The notes below the pieces were generated by a model that made no database searches, had not been told where the DNA came from, and was given only the letters and a program-made list of their open reading frames with translations. A stretch of 64,000 bases of DNA from NCBI GenBank assembly GCA_035236585.1, contig CP141139.1:17934990-17998989 (forward strand). Reading direction: 5' to 3'. Of this stretch, positions 26,001 through 38,207 are shown piece after piece. The first letter of the stretch is position 1; each line of letters starts with the position of its first letter. The position numbers and the translations under genes are program-made. Source of the stretch: Warburgia ugandensis. Taxonomy: Eukaryota > Streptophyta > Magnoliopsida > Canellales > Canellaceae.

Positions 26001-26067
26001 AGAGGAGAATGGAAGAACAAGATTCATATAGCCTACCCCTAATTGGAATAAGGCTTTGATGATGATC
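23035..26067 (+). mobile_element. RTE-type LINE, near full length, heavily decayed
   Basis: Starts with ttgcagctagtcccaagcct and a GGAGGAGGGTTGGG stretch, the 5' end also seen at 40803, and ends ccctaattggaataaggc plus TTGATGATGATC, the RTE 3' tail. Between lie endonuclease remnants (about 23280-23830: a segment like ETKWKWAKIREIDGYKLCY across frames), reverse transcriptase remnants (about 24760-25320) and the C-terminal segment (25588-25833: MLRWMSGKRRKDIIRNG). Many stops and frameshifts are present. The catalytic box reads MLFACDIVL at about 25289-25315 where FADD is expected, so the second catalytic Asp pair is also lost. It is older than the nested LINE at 13775-16357, judged by decay. 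Confidence 0.88.
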
Positions 26068-27097
26068 AACTACTCTTTCTTTTACTTTACCTCGTTTGTT
26101 AGAATTTTTCTAGGTCTTTCACCAACATACTATTTGCATTGATTCTTCTTTAGTCCTTCTTACATAGGAGACGTCTATATAATTATCTTAAAGGAATATC
26201 CCCTTCTACTTTTAAGAGAAAGTTAAGAAACTAAATTTCTTTCATTAAATTGTCTCAAAAGAATCTATGTATGCTAGTGTTATGATTTTGTGAGTGAAAA
26301 TAAACACCAAGGCTTATAAGAGAGCCTAAAAATTGAATGAAATGACTTCCTATATGGTTCGCCAATACAACATTAAAGTAGTCCAAAATATTACTTTGAC
26401 TGCAACTACCAAGCAACTCCCAAGAAAAAGCAGCACATGACGGTCATTGATTTGTACTTCTTTCTTAAACAAGTGAGCACAGTTCTACTTATGAGCTTTC
26501 CTTTACTTCTTTTTGCATTTAAGTAGGTAGACTAATAAACTTATTTTCTATGTAACGAAAATATATTTGGCAAAGGATGAAGCACATATGAAAATGAAAA
26601 GACATGTAAAAGTCTACAAGATAATTTTGGTTTTGGTTGGTCTTTAGCAATGCATGTGCTTTTATTTTTACTTTTGAAAATTAAAAACATGCCTCAAATA
26701 AGACAACCACTTAAGATAGTGATTAGTAAATAATCTTTTGGCAGAAACAAAATATTACAAACCAAATCACTTGCATGTTCACCTAAATCTAATCCCCCAA
26801 ATAGAAAAGTGGCGACTTGAACCTTTAACCAAGCATATTTTAGGTGAGATGCCTAGTTTTATGAAATATTGTTGGTGATCAATAAGTACGTAGGTCACTA
26901 GCTAGTTGTACTCTTTACCAATGGAAGGTTGTGGGTTCAAGTCTTCCCAATACCAAACCATTTACAAAATAACACTCATCTAGATGCTATATTTCAAGTG
27001 CCCCTCCTGTTTAGCAGAATGGAAAGGTTCAACATTATCTCAATTTCAACTCCTCTGTGGAGTGCCTCCAGTTGAAGAACAGCTCCGGCCAGCCGTA
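26068..27097. other. No gene seen
   Basis: AT-rich intergenic sequence. A weak tRNA-like B box (gtgggttcaagtcttcc, about 26930) may mark another SINE remnant but is not convincing. Confidence 0.45.
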
Positions 27098-27395
27098 ATC
27101 TTCCTTGAGATCTCATTGGGAGGGCATGTGAAAGATTAACGTCTCCTTTAGTTGTGAATTCTTTTCTTTGATATGTTCTTCCAGGAGGCTGTGTTTGGGT
27201 AACCTAAAGCAACAAGTGAAGAATCTGCGAGCATTCAATTATTGATAAGTGAATAAAATTAGCGCAGCACATCATAAAATAACTACAATACATGGGCACC
27301 GATGTAAATGCCTTTCCTATGAGATCTCCTTAGGAGGGCATGTGCTTGACCAACGCCTCCTTCAGCAGTCAATTCTGTCCTCAGAAATGTTGTTG
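27098..27395. repeat. Direct duplication, about 85-bp units at 27098-27182 and 27310-27395
   Basis: Both copies read tgagatctc, then aggagggcatgtg (first copy gggagggcatgtg), then ctcctt and aattctgtcctc-like sequence in the same order. Similarity is about 75% by eye. The second copy ends at the target of a SINE. Confidence 0.55.
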
Positions 27396-27413
27396 CTGGA
27401 TGTAGTGGTTGTA

Positions 27414-27597
27414 AAAAAGGGTAGTCCCGGTGCACGAAGTTCCTACCTATGCAGGGTCCGGGAAAAGGGCGGACCACAAGGGCCTATAGTAGGCAGCCTT
27501 ATCTTATATTTTGTAAGAGGCTGATTCCATGCCTTGAACCCATGACCTCAAGGTCACATGACGACAACTTTTACCGTTGTGCCAAGGCTCCCCTTCT
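27414..27597 (-). mobile_element. Au-like SINE, full length
   Basis: Complete reverse copy flanked by 14-bp repeats with one mismatch: atgtagtggttgta at 27400-27413 and atgtagtggctgta at 27598-27611. Confidence 0.94.
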
Positions 27598-27759
27598 ATG
27601 TAGTGGCTGTATAAACCAATGAAAAGTAAAAGTCAAACCCCTTTTGAAATGTGAATAAGAGTGAAATCTGAGTAGCAACAGGTTGAATGGTGACTTCCTT
27701 GGTTTCTAATATCACCAACTATCATAGCCTTCAAGAAAACTACCCTACCCTTTGGTACG

Positions 27760-28014
27760 TGATCAACTAGGTGACAACCTCCTAATCAGTCTGCATGTGG
27801 CTTCACCCCTCATCCAAGCTCTTATCTGGCATTTTATAGTAAAAATTTGTGTAGCTACTGTAACCCCCAGTCTTAGCCATGTGCCCAACTTACTGAGTTC
27901 ATCCATATCTACATAATCTATGCACGAGATTTGGCATGGTGCATAAGACGTATGTGGCATGTACATAAACTTGCCACCATAATGAAGCTTGATGGAAAAT
28001 AAACCATCATTCTC
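27760..28014 (-). mobile_element. Mutator-like (MULE) transposase, N-terminal PB1-like domain fragment
   Basis: The minus strand reads DGLFSIKLHYGGKFMYMP, then CIDYVDMDELSKL and, in the next frame, GYSSYTNFYYKMPDKSLDEG. This is the pattern of the N-terminal PB1-like domain of plant MULE transposases (xGxFxIxIHHGGxF, a DWVDVDELS-like step, then xxFYWxxPGKSLDxGL). A frameshift separates the halves and a stop follows DEG. No zinc finger or DDE catalytic region was found nearby, so this is a captured or residual fragment. The assignment is from memory of the domain. Confidence 0.6.
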
Positions 28015-28532
28015 ATCTGAAAATAATCAATAGAAGAGAAAGGCATGAGGTTGTGCAGAAGTGTAAAGAAACTCAAATGAGATCATACTTGACTTTGGAA
28101 CCTAAGAAATCTGACATCTGTAATTAAACATAGAGAGAATGCTATCATTATTAATGAAAATAGCGAAGGTTCTTCTATGATGGACTGTTGGTCTGAGTTA
28201 ACATAAAGAGTGCTACCAAATCATGCCTAATTGCCACATATTTTTGAAAGAAATATATTTAATGACCAAAGTACATTCATGAGAGAATGCTATAAAAAAA
28301 TAGCAAAGGTGCTTCTACGATGGACAGTTAGCCTGGGTTCAATCCTAGAGACAGTTCTCATTGCTTTGTGTTCCAAGTGGATATTTAATCACTAAAGCAC
28401 AATTATCTATATACTCCCATTGCTAGCTCAACTTGAATCAAAATATAAAGGAATTAGATATAAGTCACTTGTATCAGCCATATCATGGCCAAGGTGCTTC
28501 TATGATGTATACTTGCAGGCTACAAACATACA

Positions 28533-28719
28533 CCTGGGCAGGGCAGCCCCAGTGCACAAAGCTCTCCCCCCATGCAGGGTCCGGGGAAGGGGCAGACCAT
28601 AAGGGTCTATAGTATGTGGCCTTACCTTGCATCTTTGCAAGAGGCGGTTTCTACATCTTGAACTCATGACCCAAAGTCAAGGGACGACAACTTTACTGCT
28701 GCGCTGAGGCTCCCCTTCA
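28533..28719 (-). mobile_element. Au-like SINE, full length
   Basis: Complete reverse copy flanked by perfect 11-bp repeats acaaacataca at 28522-28532 and 28720-28730. Confidence 0.93.
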
Positions 28720-28730
28720 ACAAACATACA

Positions 28731-30913
28731 ACTAGCAATAGGGTAAAGTTTAGTCTTAACTAAAAAAGTTAAAACTTAGAGTAAATTAGACTATACTTTT
28801 ACCTTAAAAAACACATATGTCAGTAGGTTTCACTAAACTGTAACCAGAAAACCCCACATTGTTAGTAAAATAAACTTTACAGTAACCTACTGTAACCCTT
28901 GAAAACCCACACTGACAGTAGTAAACCCAGGAGACCGTAAAAAGACCCACATCCAAGCATTATATTACCTTGTACAACTCTAAACAAATAGTGATTCCCA
29001 AACTTACTATATAACCCATATGCAACCATTAAATACCTACATCGAATCGCCATGCAACTATTAAAAAACCTACACTGAATTAATCAAAATATTAGGACAT
29101 TTCCTCTGTACCAAAACTTACTTCAAAGAAGTTAAAAAGTTAGTGCATTGCCATTTTAGCAAAACCTACTTGGAAAAACTTGAAAATTTTGGGCATTTGC
29201 AGTTTAAATACCACTAATCAACATGTGTTAAAACCAGGATTTTAAATTAATAGATCCAGCTGGAGATGATTTTGACTCATTTTTTCTTGGGAGTGCTAAG
29301 AGTCCCATCAGAAATTGAGCACCAAATAGATCCCGAACTTTGGTGAAAATATGCGGAATTTTTTACTTGTCGTGGAGGATTAGATCCAGTGACCAATATT
29401 ACACACCATCATTTAACTATTACAATTCTTTTTTTGATAGCTGGTCATATGTATAGAACCCATTAGGGCATTGGTCATGGCCTGAAAGAGATTTTAGAGG
29501 CTCATAAAGGTCCATTTACAGGATAGGCCTCCTCATAATACAAGACTTTGCAGCATCCTACGTCTTATTGATCAATGAGCTGGTGAGACTTCAAGTTCCA
29601 AAAGGACTATTGAACTTGCATGAACTAGGTGAACTGGTCATGTACGGGAGAATTACATAACAAGGAAAATATATTGTAACCACTCATTTGGTACTTGTCC
29701 ATCCACCTCATTATTCAATCAAATCTGTGAGCTAAAGACGAAGTTCTAGGGATGAAGGGACACGCAAGATTGACCAAAATTAAGCTGGTTGAGACAGCAA
29801 CTTTCATTACATAGAAGGAAGAAAGATTGTTGAAGACTACAGGCAAGAGATGTAATCACATGATGTAGTGGCCTTCCAAATGAAGCAATAGTCGCTTCAA
29901 CGAAAGGGGGTGGCAACAAGTTTAAGATTTAAAGCGTACGGCTACTAAGTTTGGCACTAACTTGATTAAGGTAACTACTGACTAAGGAAGATAGGCCTTT
30001 TCTGGCATGCCAAATGGATATTTAGTCCACAAGATACAGTCCAATAAAAAAAAATTATTTTTCAGAAAAACCATAAAAAGCTTCATGGATTAAAGATCCA
30101 ATCAAGACAAAATCAGCGCGATAGGCTTTCTATCAGCTTTCAGATTAAGGGACTCGATCAGCAAACTAAATGCTCTATCTTTATCATCTTAAGTAATTGC
30201 TCGAATGTTAACCATTAGTCAGCAAACTGGCTTTATCTTGGGTAGGCAAAAATACAATTGGAACCAAGTATTTCAATTATCTGAGCCATTTGTCTAATGA
30301 GGATTCTATGGGTGACTTGCATATGAAAATTCTCAGTGTGACACAATCCTGTGCCTTCAATAAACCAGAAGCTTACAATTGTCAGCTGTGTCCAAATTTT
30401 GCCACATGGCTCATCCAAGACAGAGCCCTCAAATGGATGGCCTCAGATCATTGAGAATAAGTGGGTTTACATGCCCCTTTCCCTATTGCAAGGCTCCCAC
30501 GAATAGTTTGCAAATAGCATGCAATATGAAATTGGGTACTAATTTTATATTTTAAGAGCAGTCGGTTGTAGCTTTTCCGTGCCCCACTAGTCTCCATCTT
30601 GTTGTATGTTTAAGATCAGGGACAGTAACAAAAGAGAATGCATCTCTTTGCTGTTTCACTGCAGTTCATGTCATCTTTTAATAGACAAGGATATAAAGAT
30701 ACAGTCAGAATTAGTGTCCATCCGCAGCATATGATTTTCCTTTCTGGTGAATACAAACAATACAATTTCTTGTCTTCCCGGGGCTGACAAAAATAACTCT
30801 TGTTAGGAGAAAAAGGGAAGAGAAAAATCCCAATGCCAAGCAGGCTCTCCACAACCAGGAAGATAAAATAGCTGCTTGATGGCTGATGGATCAATACAAT
30901 TTCCAATCCGTGA
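28731..30913. other. Intergenic region, includes 3' flank of the START gene
   Basis: No supported coding sequence. The part next to 30913 should hold the 3' UTR of the minus-strand START-domain gene. About 28740-28940 is rich in taaaccc/gtaaccc-like words but shows no clear period. Confidence 0.45.
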
Positions 30914-33900
30914 TTATAACCTCCTTCCTAGCTTCCCAAACCTTCGAGCAACTCCGAATATAACTGCCTTGGTCAAGAGCCCCCGGTCAAGACTACAAGC
31001 AAGGGCCACAGCCCCACCCACTATAAGGACCTTTGGTATGTTCCTTCCCCAAGGTTTCTCTGGCGAAGTTGACGTTGCAAGCTCCGATGAATCATCCGCT
31101 GCTTCCAAGGATCTTAGATAATCAGCATTAACCTTAGTGTTGATCTGGGCCATGAATGCACACCGAGCAAGAGGAGCCCCTGATCGCCTTTCACTCTGGT
31201 AGGCTCTTAGTCCAGGTTCGATCTTCTTCACAGCACCCCACATTCCCTGACGGACACCCAGTTTTGCTATTTCCCGAGGAATGCCCATGTCTTCATGGTG
31301 GAAGAGTAGCACCTCACAGGCAGTCAGCTGGCCATCTCTCTTTGATTCCACTGGTTCGCAAACCACAAAATTCTTTTCGTGAGCTATGGCTCTGAGAATT
31401 CAGAGTGAAGGGCAATCTTTTTACATTTTTTCTTCTTTGGAAATTTATTAATTTATAATCTTTAACTGATATCGTGTGGAGATAGTCAGCAGAAGCTTTG
31501 GGACATTGTACAGATAGCTTCATTTATCTTCCCTTAGAAAACCAGTTTCCCAAGCAAGAAGAAGCTCAGACCAGAAGTTCAACATATTCAAACCAAGAAA
31601 AAACGAAAATGAAAGATCTATCTACCTGCTCGGATGCACCAACTTGAATAGTAAAGATCAACCCGTCTTGGCTTGTTACGTTGTGGAACAGAGGGGCAGG
31701 GTACACCCTGAATCAAAAAGACAATTGTTAGAACTTCAGAAATTAAATCTATAACCAAGTTGTTGTGATGAGAGAGATGCAAAATCATGACAACTGGAAG
31801 GGCACCAAAGAGGTTTCATGATAAGATGATAGATGAAGCACAATACACCAGAGTCACGATTATAATAATGGTGAGAAGACCTATCTTTTTGACTTTTATA
31901 AAAATACAAGCAGACCTGCAGGGAACATAAACAGAAAATTCTAGGTTTCAAGTTGAATACCATTGCAGAAAGTCCACTAGCTGGCTACTAACCTCATCAC
32001 AGGTAGAATTCTTTTTAAGAGTAACATCCATTTACGACCTAAATGAATTTTACCGGGAACAGCTATTTGCTAATAAACTAGACCATCTGTATGTGCTGAA
32101 GATCTTCAATATTTGGTTCAGTGTTCAATCCAACAAGGGGCAACAGATGATAGCATAGCCTTGTGAAGCACGTATACAGGTTTTGATCCAAGAAAATTTC
32201 AGAATAAGGATGCAGTGGATTTTTTATAAAGCTATGGCCATCAAACAAGCAAAGCATCTCGTCACCAACAAGTATGTGATCAGCTAGGTTTGCTACTGTC
32301 TGTTCCAGAGCCTAAGATAATCATGTTCACCACATCAGTCAACCATTTGCACAACATCCAGAAACATCAAAACTTATCACCTAAAGCAATTTAGGACGGA
32401 TTTCAGAGTCCTTTTCCCCATACTCATTTATTTTATTATCTCTTCTTACCTGGAGCTTTAGTTAAGGCTCAGTTTGGCAGATCCTTCTATACTGATATTG
32501 AAGGCGATGCATCAGGAAAGAGGGGGGGTGGGGGTGTTTGTAGCTAAGGTACTGTATACATATTTAGTCTCATGTTGGTGACCATAGTAGTTCCTGGGTT
32601 AAATAGAATGATGAGATAGCTATGAGAACACCAGGCACAAATAAAGGATATCTGCGCCTCCAACTACTAAATCCAGAATGCAAAAAAATAAGATAAAATA
32701 TCTACAACTCATTAGTTTCTTTCATTTTTTTCCTTTTTTTTCTAAGAAAAAGGGAGGCCAGAGAGCCTTTTCTCAAAAGGCCTAGAAGCATTCTTACCCA
32801 GTTAAATATATCAAGATACCACAAAATTATCTCCAACCACCAGATGAATTGTTGTAATACTCATGTAAATGGAATGATGAGATAGGTATGAGAACATCAG
32901 GCACAAATATAGGACATCTGGGCCTCCAACTCCTAAATCCAGAATGCAAAAAAATAAGATAAAATATCCACAACTTGTTAATCCTTTTTATTTTTAATTT
33001 TTAAGAAAAAAAAAGAGGCCAGAGAACCTTTTCTCATAAAGCCCTAGAAGCATTCATGCCCCATTAAATATATCACACAAAATTATCTACAACCACGGGA
33101 TGGATCGTACGAGCATAATATATGTGCTGAAGAATCAGCAGAAACAGAACATTTTCTGAAAAGATTTGCATCAGAAATTATCTCAATTGCACTTGGTGGT
33201 GTGTGAGAAAACACATGTAGTGCAAGATGATACCCTGTAAAACACAATATGCAGGATCAGAGTTGTCAAAAACAATCAGCTGAAGAAAGAATATGCCAAA
33301 CTGATAAAATAACAGCAAATAACAACTGATGCATTAATTACAGTCCAATGGATTGCCCCCACTACTATCATTAAAAGTGACAAAAGTTTCTGACGAGGAA
33401 GCATTTTCATATGTTTTAGAAGGATTCTTATTGCCTTACTCTTCTCAGAGAAACTTTTGGGAATTGCATTATTCACACAAAGCAATAGAATATCTCAAGC
33501 ACTATCAATACAATAAACAGACACCCAAGTGCTTAAAATTTTGCTAACCTTAAAACTACTTCAGAGGAAACAAACAGCAGAACAGAAGATCCAAGGAATA
33601 CCAGAAAGCTGCAAAAATTCCTAAATGCACTATTTCTTCAGTAGTTGTGTTTATCACATGCAAGCATCTCTTGAATAAATGTACTATTTATAAAAGATAC
33701 AAATAACCATAATTGGAGATGCATCATTATTTGTTATCATATGAAATTCACTTGCTCCCATGCATACCTTAGTCACACAATAATAGGATCTCCCAGACTC
33801 CCAAATTCGACGACCTATAGTATATTCTCTGTCACTACAGAAGAAGGGAAACTGCCACCATAACAAAGAGTGTAAGCTAATGCAACTCAAAAATATACTC

Positions 33901-34954
33901 CTAATAGAAATTTGTCCTGAAAAACAATTCTCACCTTTCGAACCCAATGAACTACCATAGTCCCGGTACGGGGGCATTCTTCCAATATCTCAGAGTATAT
34001 AAGCATGTCGTCCCACTTGTTCTTTTTCCGGAATTCATCATCCCAGAAGAAGTCCCGCACTAACTCGGGTGTTGCATCCTCAAACACAGTTCTGCTACGG
34101 TATTGTGGAGGACCAGTCTGACGTATCACAATCCAGCCATAAAACATACGATTAACCAAATGAGCATATGTAATTCTCGCCCCACGAGAAAAAAAAAATG
34201 GTATCTACATCTCACCAACAAAATTACAGACCCATTTCCAAATTCCTTCACTGAAAATAACTTAACCAAAAACGCACAGTTAAAATCCATACCTCAGGAT
34301 CTCTTCGCCAGGCTTGATAGCTCATTGTTGGAGTAGAACGATCCATCATCTGTATCCAAGCGGGTCCTCCATCCTTCACCTCAACAAGTTGACACAAATG
34401 CTCCAAATCCTCCCTTGTCATAGCTAAGTCTTCCTTTTCAACAGAAGAAGACCTGCCACAAGCAAATTCAGAAACAGATAAATCCTCATGACAAACCAAG
34501 AACAGACAAAGGAACTTCTAGCCAATCCTATCGACTCAATGCCCAAATCCCTTCACTTCTCTTCAAAAACCTCGTTAAAATGAAAAAATGCCCAAGAACC
34601 AACATACCGAAAATCTGGATTTACAGCAGAGCCCGCACCAAATTTCTCCTCTTCAACCTTTTCATCAGAAACCAAACCAAAAGAACTCGGCAACTGCGCC
34701 TTTAAAGTATTAAAACTCGGCACTAGACTGAAACTCATTGATGGCAAACTCAAACTCTCAGATAACGAAGCCGAAGATTTCGACAAAGCAAAATCCAATT
34801 TTTCTTTCCCCAAATTCGCCCATTTCGGCCTCCAAATCCATCCAACAACAAGACCCACAAGAACAGCAATCCACAGAGGACCCACCAACTCCACCAAAAC
34901 ATCTCCCACCATTTTGCTTTGCAAGATCTCCACAAAAGCCTCGACCAAAGCCAT
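30914..34954 (-). CDS. START-domain (polyketide cyclase/lipid transport superfamily) membrane protein, 6 exons, 430 aa
   Basis: Exons 34954-34608, 34452-34293, 34117-33935, 33851-33768, 31707-31626 and 31350-30914 join through GT-AG introns with matching phases into 1293 nt. The start at MALVEAFVEILQSKM is chosen because a membrane segment, GPLWIAVLVGLVVGWIW (about residues 24-40), follows directly. A START-type lipid-binding domain spans about residues 120-340, with MSYQAWRRDPE, WDDEFRKKNKWDDML, HWVRKFPFFCSDREYTIGRR, KPRRVDLYYSSWCIRA and EDMGIPREIAKLGVRQGMWG. The basic C-terminus holds a second hydrophobic stretch (VLIVGGAVALACSL, about 393-406). This matches Arabidopsis At3g13062/At3g23080/At1g55960-type proteins in order and length. 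START domains bind a lipid; the ligand of this group is not established and anchoring in a membrane is inferred. Intron 4 is 2.06 kb and contains a tandem duplication. No defect seen. Confidence 0.93.
32600..33118. repeat. Tandem duplication in intron 4 of the START gene, two ~255-266-bp units
   Basis: 32600-32865 and 32866-33118 share aatgatgagatag, tatgagaaca, caggcacaaata, ctccaact and aaatccagaatgcaaaaaaa in the same order to the end. They are roughly 85% alike by eye, with indels in the A/T runs. Confidence 0.8.
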
Positions 34955-35230
34955 AAAACCCAACCCCAGAAAACGAAAAAGGAAAAAAAGAGAAAGAGCA
35001 GAAGAAACCCTCGAGTCGAATGAATTAGGCGATGTACACAGAGCGATTCGAGGGTTTCGTGGGGTAGAAAACCCAGAAAAACGAAAACCGTGTTCGCAGA
35101 AATCTACCAAATTGGCCGGGGGAATGAGAGAATAAGAGAGAGGAAGAAGAAGGAGAAAGGAAATGAGAGATTTTGATATGAAAGAGAAGCCGGAAACGAA
35201 GAAGACGACAAGGGTTTTCCGGGCTTCCGG
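34955..35230 (-). promoter_or_regulatory. 5' leader and proximal promoter of the START gene
   Basis: On the minus strand this is CT-rich (ctttctcc/ttcttcctctc runs at 35120-35165), typical of plant TSS regions. An in-frame ATG at 35110 is rejected as the start because the 52 residues between it and 34954 look like translated leader. No clear TATA box was identified. Confidence 0.4.
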
Positions 35231-35979
35231 ATAAGGATTTGGAGGTAGAGGTTGGTAGGCTTCTGGGTAAGATTACCGTAGGGTCACACGTTGCAGTTAT
35301 TTCTCCCACACAGACTCAAATAGAGGGAGATACGGAGCTTATGATAGAAGCTTCTTCAAAACAGAGCTTGGATGGGGGAGAAACCAAAAATGGCAGAGAA
35401 ATTAACGATTGGGATGGCTGTTATCCGAATATTTGTTGCCAGATTCGATTCGCAGCAGCAGCAGAGATAGAGGATAAGGACGGGTTGCGTTTTATTCCAG
35501 ATTTGGGTTTCGGAGATTGCCGCTTTCCCTCCTTCGACTGCGGATAATGAAATCCTTGGACGAATGGGATTATATATAGCATTGTTTGGAATTGCTGATT
35601 TGAGATTGTGCGGTCACCGCGGTCTCGTTTTTCACGTTCGGTATGGGGTAAGCGAGGACTCTGACTTGGGATTGAGCTTCAACTCTCTCTCTCTTACCTT
35701 TTCACATGCCTGGGCAGAGAAAATGTGGGGGAGAGTAGGATATGTGGGGCCCAAATGATTGGTGATCACACCGTCCATCTATTTTACTATCTTACCCTTG
35801 GCCTTGGGATGAATCTTAATCCTCGTAGCCAATGACTATGCAAGTACAATTCAGACCATTAACTTTGCAGCCCAAATAGACACTACTAGCATGGTTTTGG
35901 TCCCTTCAGCATCAAACAATATCCCATTACACATTAGAGGAATGCTAAAAAGATCACCATATGGGTTTGGATGATGCAA

Positions 35980-36380
35980 GTTGGTCATTTGATTGTTCTA
36001 GTTTTGGATGTTTAGTAGTTTTGAGAAAATGTAGATTTGTTGATTTTTTTGTTTGTAAACTGTATTTTTACTCACACAAAACTCGTTGCATGCTTCTTCT
36101 TTAATTTTTTTTTATTCGATGAGCAATGGTGGTGAGAAAAAATCTAAAAACTTTGAGACGAAATGAAGTCATGGTACTTAATAGAGGGGAATGGAGGAAC
36201 AAGATTTATATGCCCCACCCTTAATTGGGATAAGGTCTTGATGATGATGAAGCAATAAAATGATCCGACTTGGGCATTTGATTGCTTCTGCTTTAGATGT
36301 TTAGTGGTTCTCAAAGAACGTGGATTTGTTGATTTTAGTGTCCACAAACTATACTTTTACTCACATGAAACAGATTGTAG
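35980..36380. repeat. Direct duplication, ~110-bp units at 35980-36090 and 36269-36380
   Basis: Shared words in order: catttgattg, tttagatgtttagt (first copy ttggatgtttagt), gatttgttgattt and tttttactcaca. The space between them is largely an RTE LINE tail. Confidence 0.6.
36145..36253 (+). mobile_element. RTE LINE 3' end, ~110 bp
   Basis: gagacgaaatgaagtcatgg, then gaggggaatggaggaacaag, then ccttaattgggataaggtc and TTGATGATGATGA. It matches the 3' ends of the LINEs at 13775 (reverse) and 26067. Severely 5'-truncated. Confidence 0.85.
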
Positions 36381-36790
36381 GGGTTTTTTTTTTTTTCCTT
36401 CCATTGGAGAAGTGGTAGCTTCCGCGCCAGCAAGTAGCAAGTGAAGTTGACAAGTAGACACCCCCGTTAGCCCTGTTAACACTCTTAAACGCCCTTTTTA
36501 GTATGTCAACATGAGGAATAGGGGTCTACCATTATAAGCTATAGGGAAAACCTTTGTATAAGCATCACTCAAAGTTTTTAACTCACAAAGTCGCCACATT
36601 TGTCCAGTTTAGCTTACCTTTACTAAGAGACGTCCAAAGGCAAATCAATAAGATGAATTGGGTTGGATCAATCAAAAGTAAGGCTTCATCATTAGATACT
36701 GATTTGCACCTTGCATGGCAATCTACTTAGGAATCCTGTATATAAGGTCTTACAGGAAAACTAACATTGGCAAGGATCTCCCCTTCTTCG

Positions 36791-36832
36791 TTCATCATCA
36801 TCAAGACCTTATTCCGATTAGAGGTTGGCCGA
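36791..36832 (-). mobile_element. RTE LINE 3' end, ~42 bp
   Basis: TCATCATCATCAAGACCTTA followed by ttccgattagaggttggcc, the reverse complement of the RTE terminus. Confidence 0.7.
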
Positions 36833-38070
36833 TCTCCTTCATCGTTACATATCTAAAATGGGGTTTATGTTGAAAGGATATCAGATATGGGGTGGTAGAT
36901 CATATAAGTTAGGTTTTTTTTTTTTTTGCTAGGTAAAATGGTTTACTATAATCTGATTTGAATAATATAACGTAAAAGAAAGAAATTGACAATTGACAGA
37001 GAGGGCATCAAAGAAAGAAGAGGATTATAACAAAGGTTTGATTCTTGAGATGGTGGGGTTTTAAAATTTAATTTGGTGAGGCTGGGCCTACTACAACTGA
37101 GACTTGTTGATGTAATCAACCACCATCTATCTAATGCAGGAATGACTGTAACATCCTAGCCCTTTATCTAAAAAAAAAATGTTTAACCATTTCGCAAGCA
37201 TTAATCCAATGGGTGGCACCAGATTCAGCACAAAACTCAGAGTCGGTTGGTGTCTCGGCTAATAGTTTTGGTCGTCAAACATTTGTAGTACAATGAGCCA
37301 TGATAGTACCCTTTTTCTTTAGAAAAGATTATACGAAACTGCCATCAAAATGGCATCCCTTTATATGTCCGCCATTCAGTATTTTAGTAATTTTTTATTT
37401 TAACATTTTTACAATTTTGTATTAAAGATGTTGCACAGACCAGTAAATGGTTATTATTTTACAACAATGCATAAATACAAAAAAGGATAAAACCAAAAGT
37501 TTTATCTAAATAATGATTTTATTCTTAAAAAGTTGTTAGATAGGTTGCTACTGTTCTTTAAAAAAAAAAATTATTGCCATTTTTTTTCCAACTCCCTCTC
37601 AAATGTTTCGACATTTTTCCTCACCAACTTTTATTTTTCCAGCTCTGAACTTTGTAATTATGGTATAAAAGTAAGGTATGAAAAGTCTCCAAATAAATGA
37701 GTATGTCTGTGAAAAGTCCTGCCCTTTTGGCTTTCCCATATTTGATCATGTGTAATTGAACAGGACCATATTTTTCAAATTCAATGTGAATTTACCAAAT
37801 TAAACATAAAATTTCCTGATTAAATGCAAATTTTTAATAATTTATCAAATTCTCAAATACAATCATGTGTAACTACTAATCAAGTTTAAACTTAAGTTCT
37901 CATCCTAATATACTTCCCTTCCCAACTTTTTCTAAAGGTTTCTCCTAATATTTGCCTTGCCCATTTATTCTTGAATCTTAAATTTGTAACTATGATTACT
38001 CCTACCAAGAAATTGATTCGTCCGAGTGAAAAGTCAAGAATGCAATGTTTTAATTGTTAGTAGGGGCATT

Positions 38071-38207
38071 GGTTCAAAGCGTGAAAATTGTCTCTTACGA
38101 AATGTAAAATGTAAAGTAAGGCTGCATACTATTGACCCTTATGGTCTACCCTTCTTCAAATCCTATATACACGGGGAACTTCATACCCCCAAGCTGCGTT
38201 TTTTTTA
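38071..38207 (+). mobile_element. Au-like SINE, 5'-truncated, diverged
   Basis: Starts at ggttcaaagcgtg (B box), then gtaaggctgcatactattga and cttcatacccccaagctgcg before a T run. An older copy without a clear TSD. Confidence 0.7.

Larger units (their letters stand above)
35231..38070. other. Intergenic region with two RTE tails and a duplication
   Basis: The plus-strand open frames at 35239-35547 and 35564-35758 lack any family features and sit in the GC-richer upstream flank of the START gene; I do not call them. Repeats inside are listed separately. Confidence 0.4.

Noticed and set aside
26876-26965. tRNA-like B box gtgggttcaagtcttcc
   Set aside because: No convincing A box, tail or target duplication; kept only as a possible SINE remnant.
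34955-35110. Upstream in-frame ATG at 35110 as start of the START-domain protein
   Set aside because: It would add 52 residues of low-quality sequence before the conserved membrane segment; the ATG at 34954 fits the family's N-terminus.
34914-35547. Plus-strand frames opposite and upstream of the START gene first exon
   Set aside because: They are shadows of the exon and GC-richer promoter sequence; no domain, splice signal or conserved motif.
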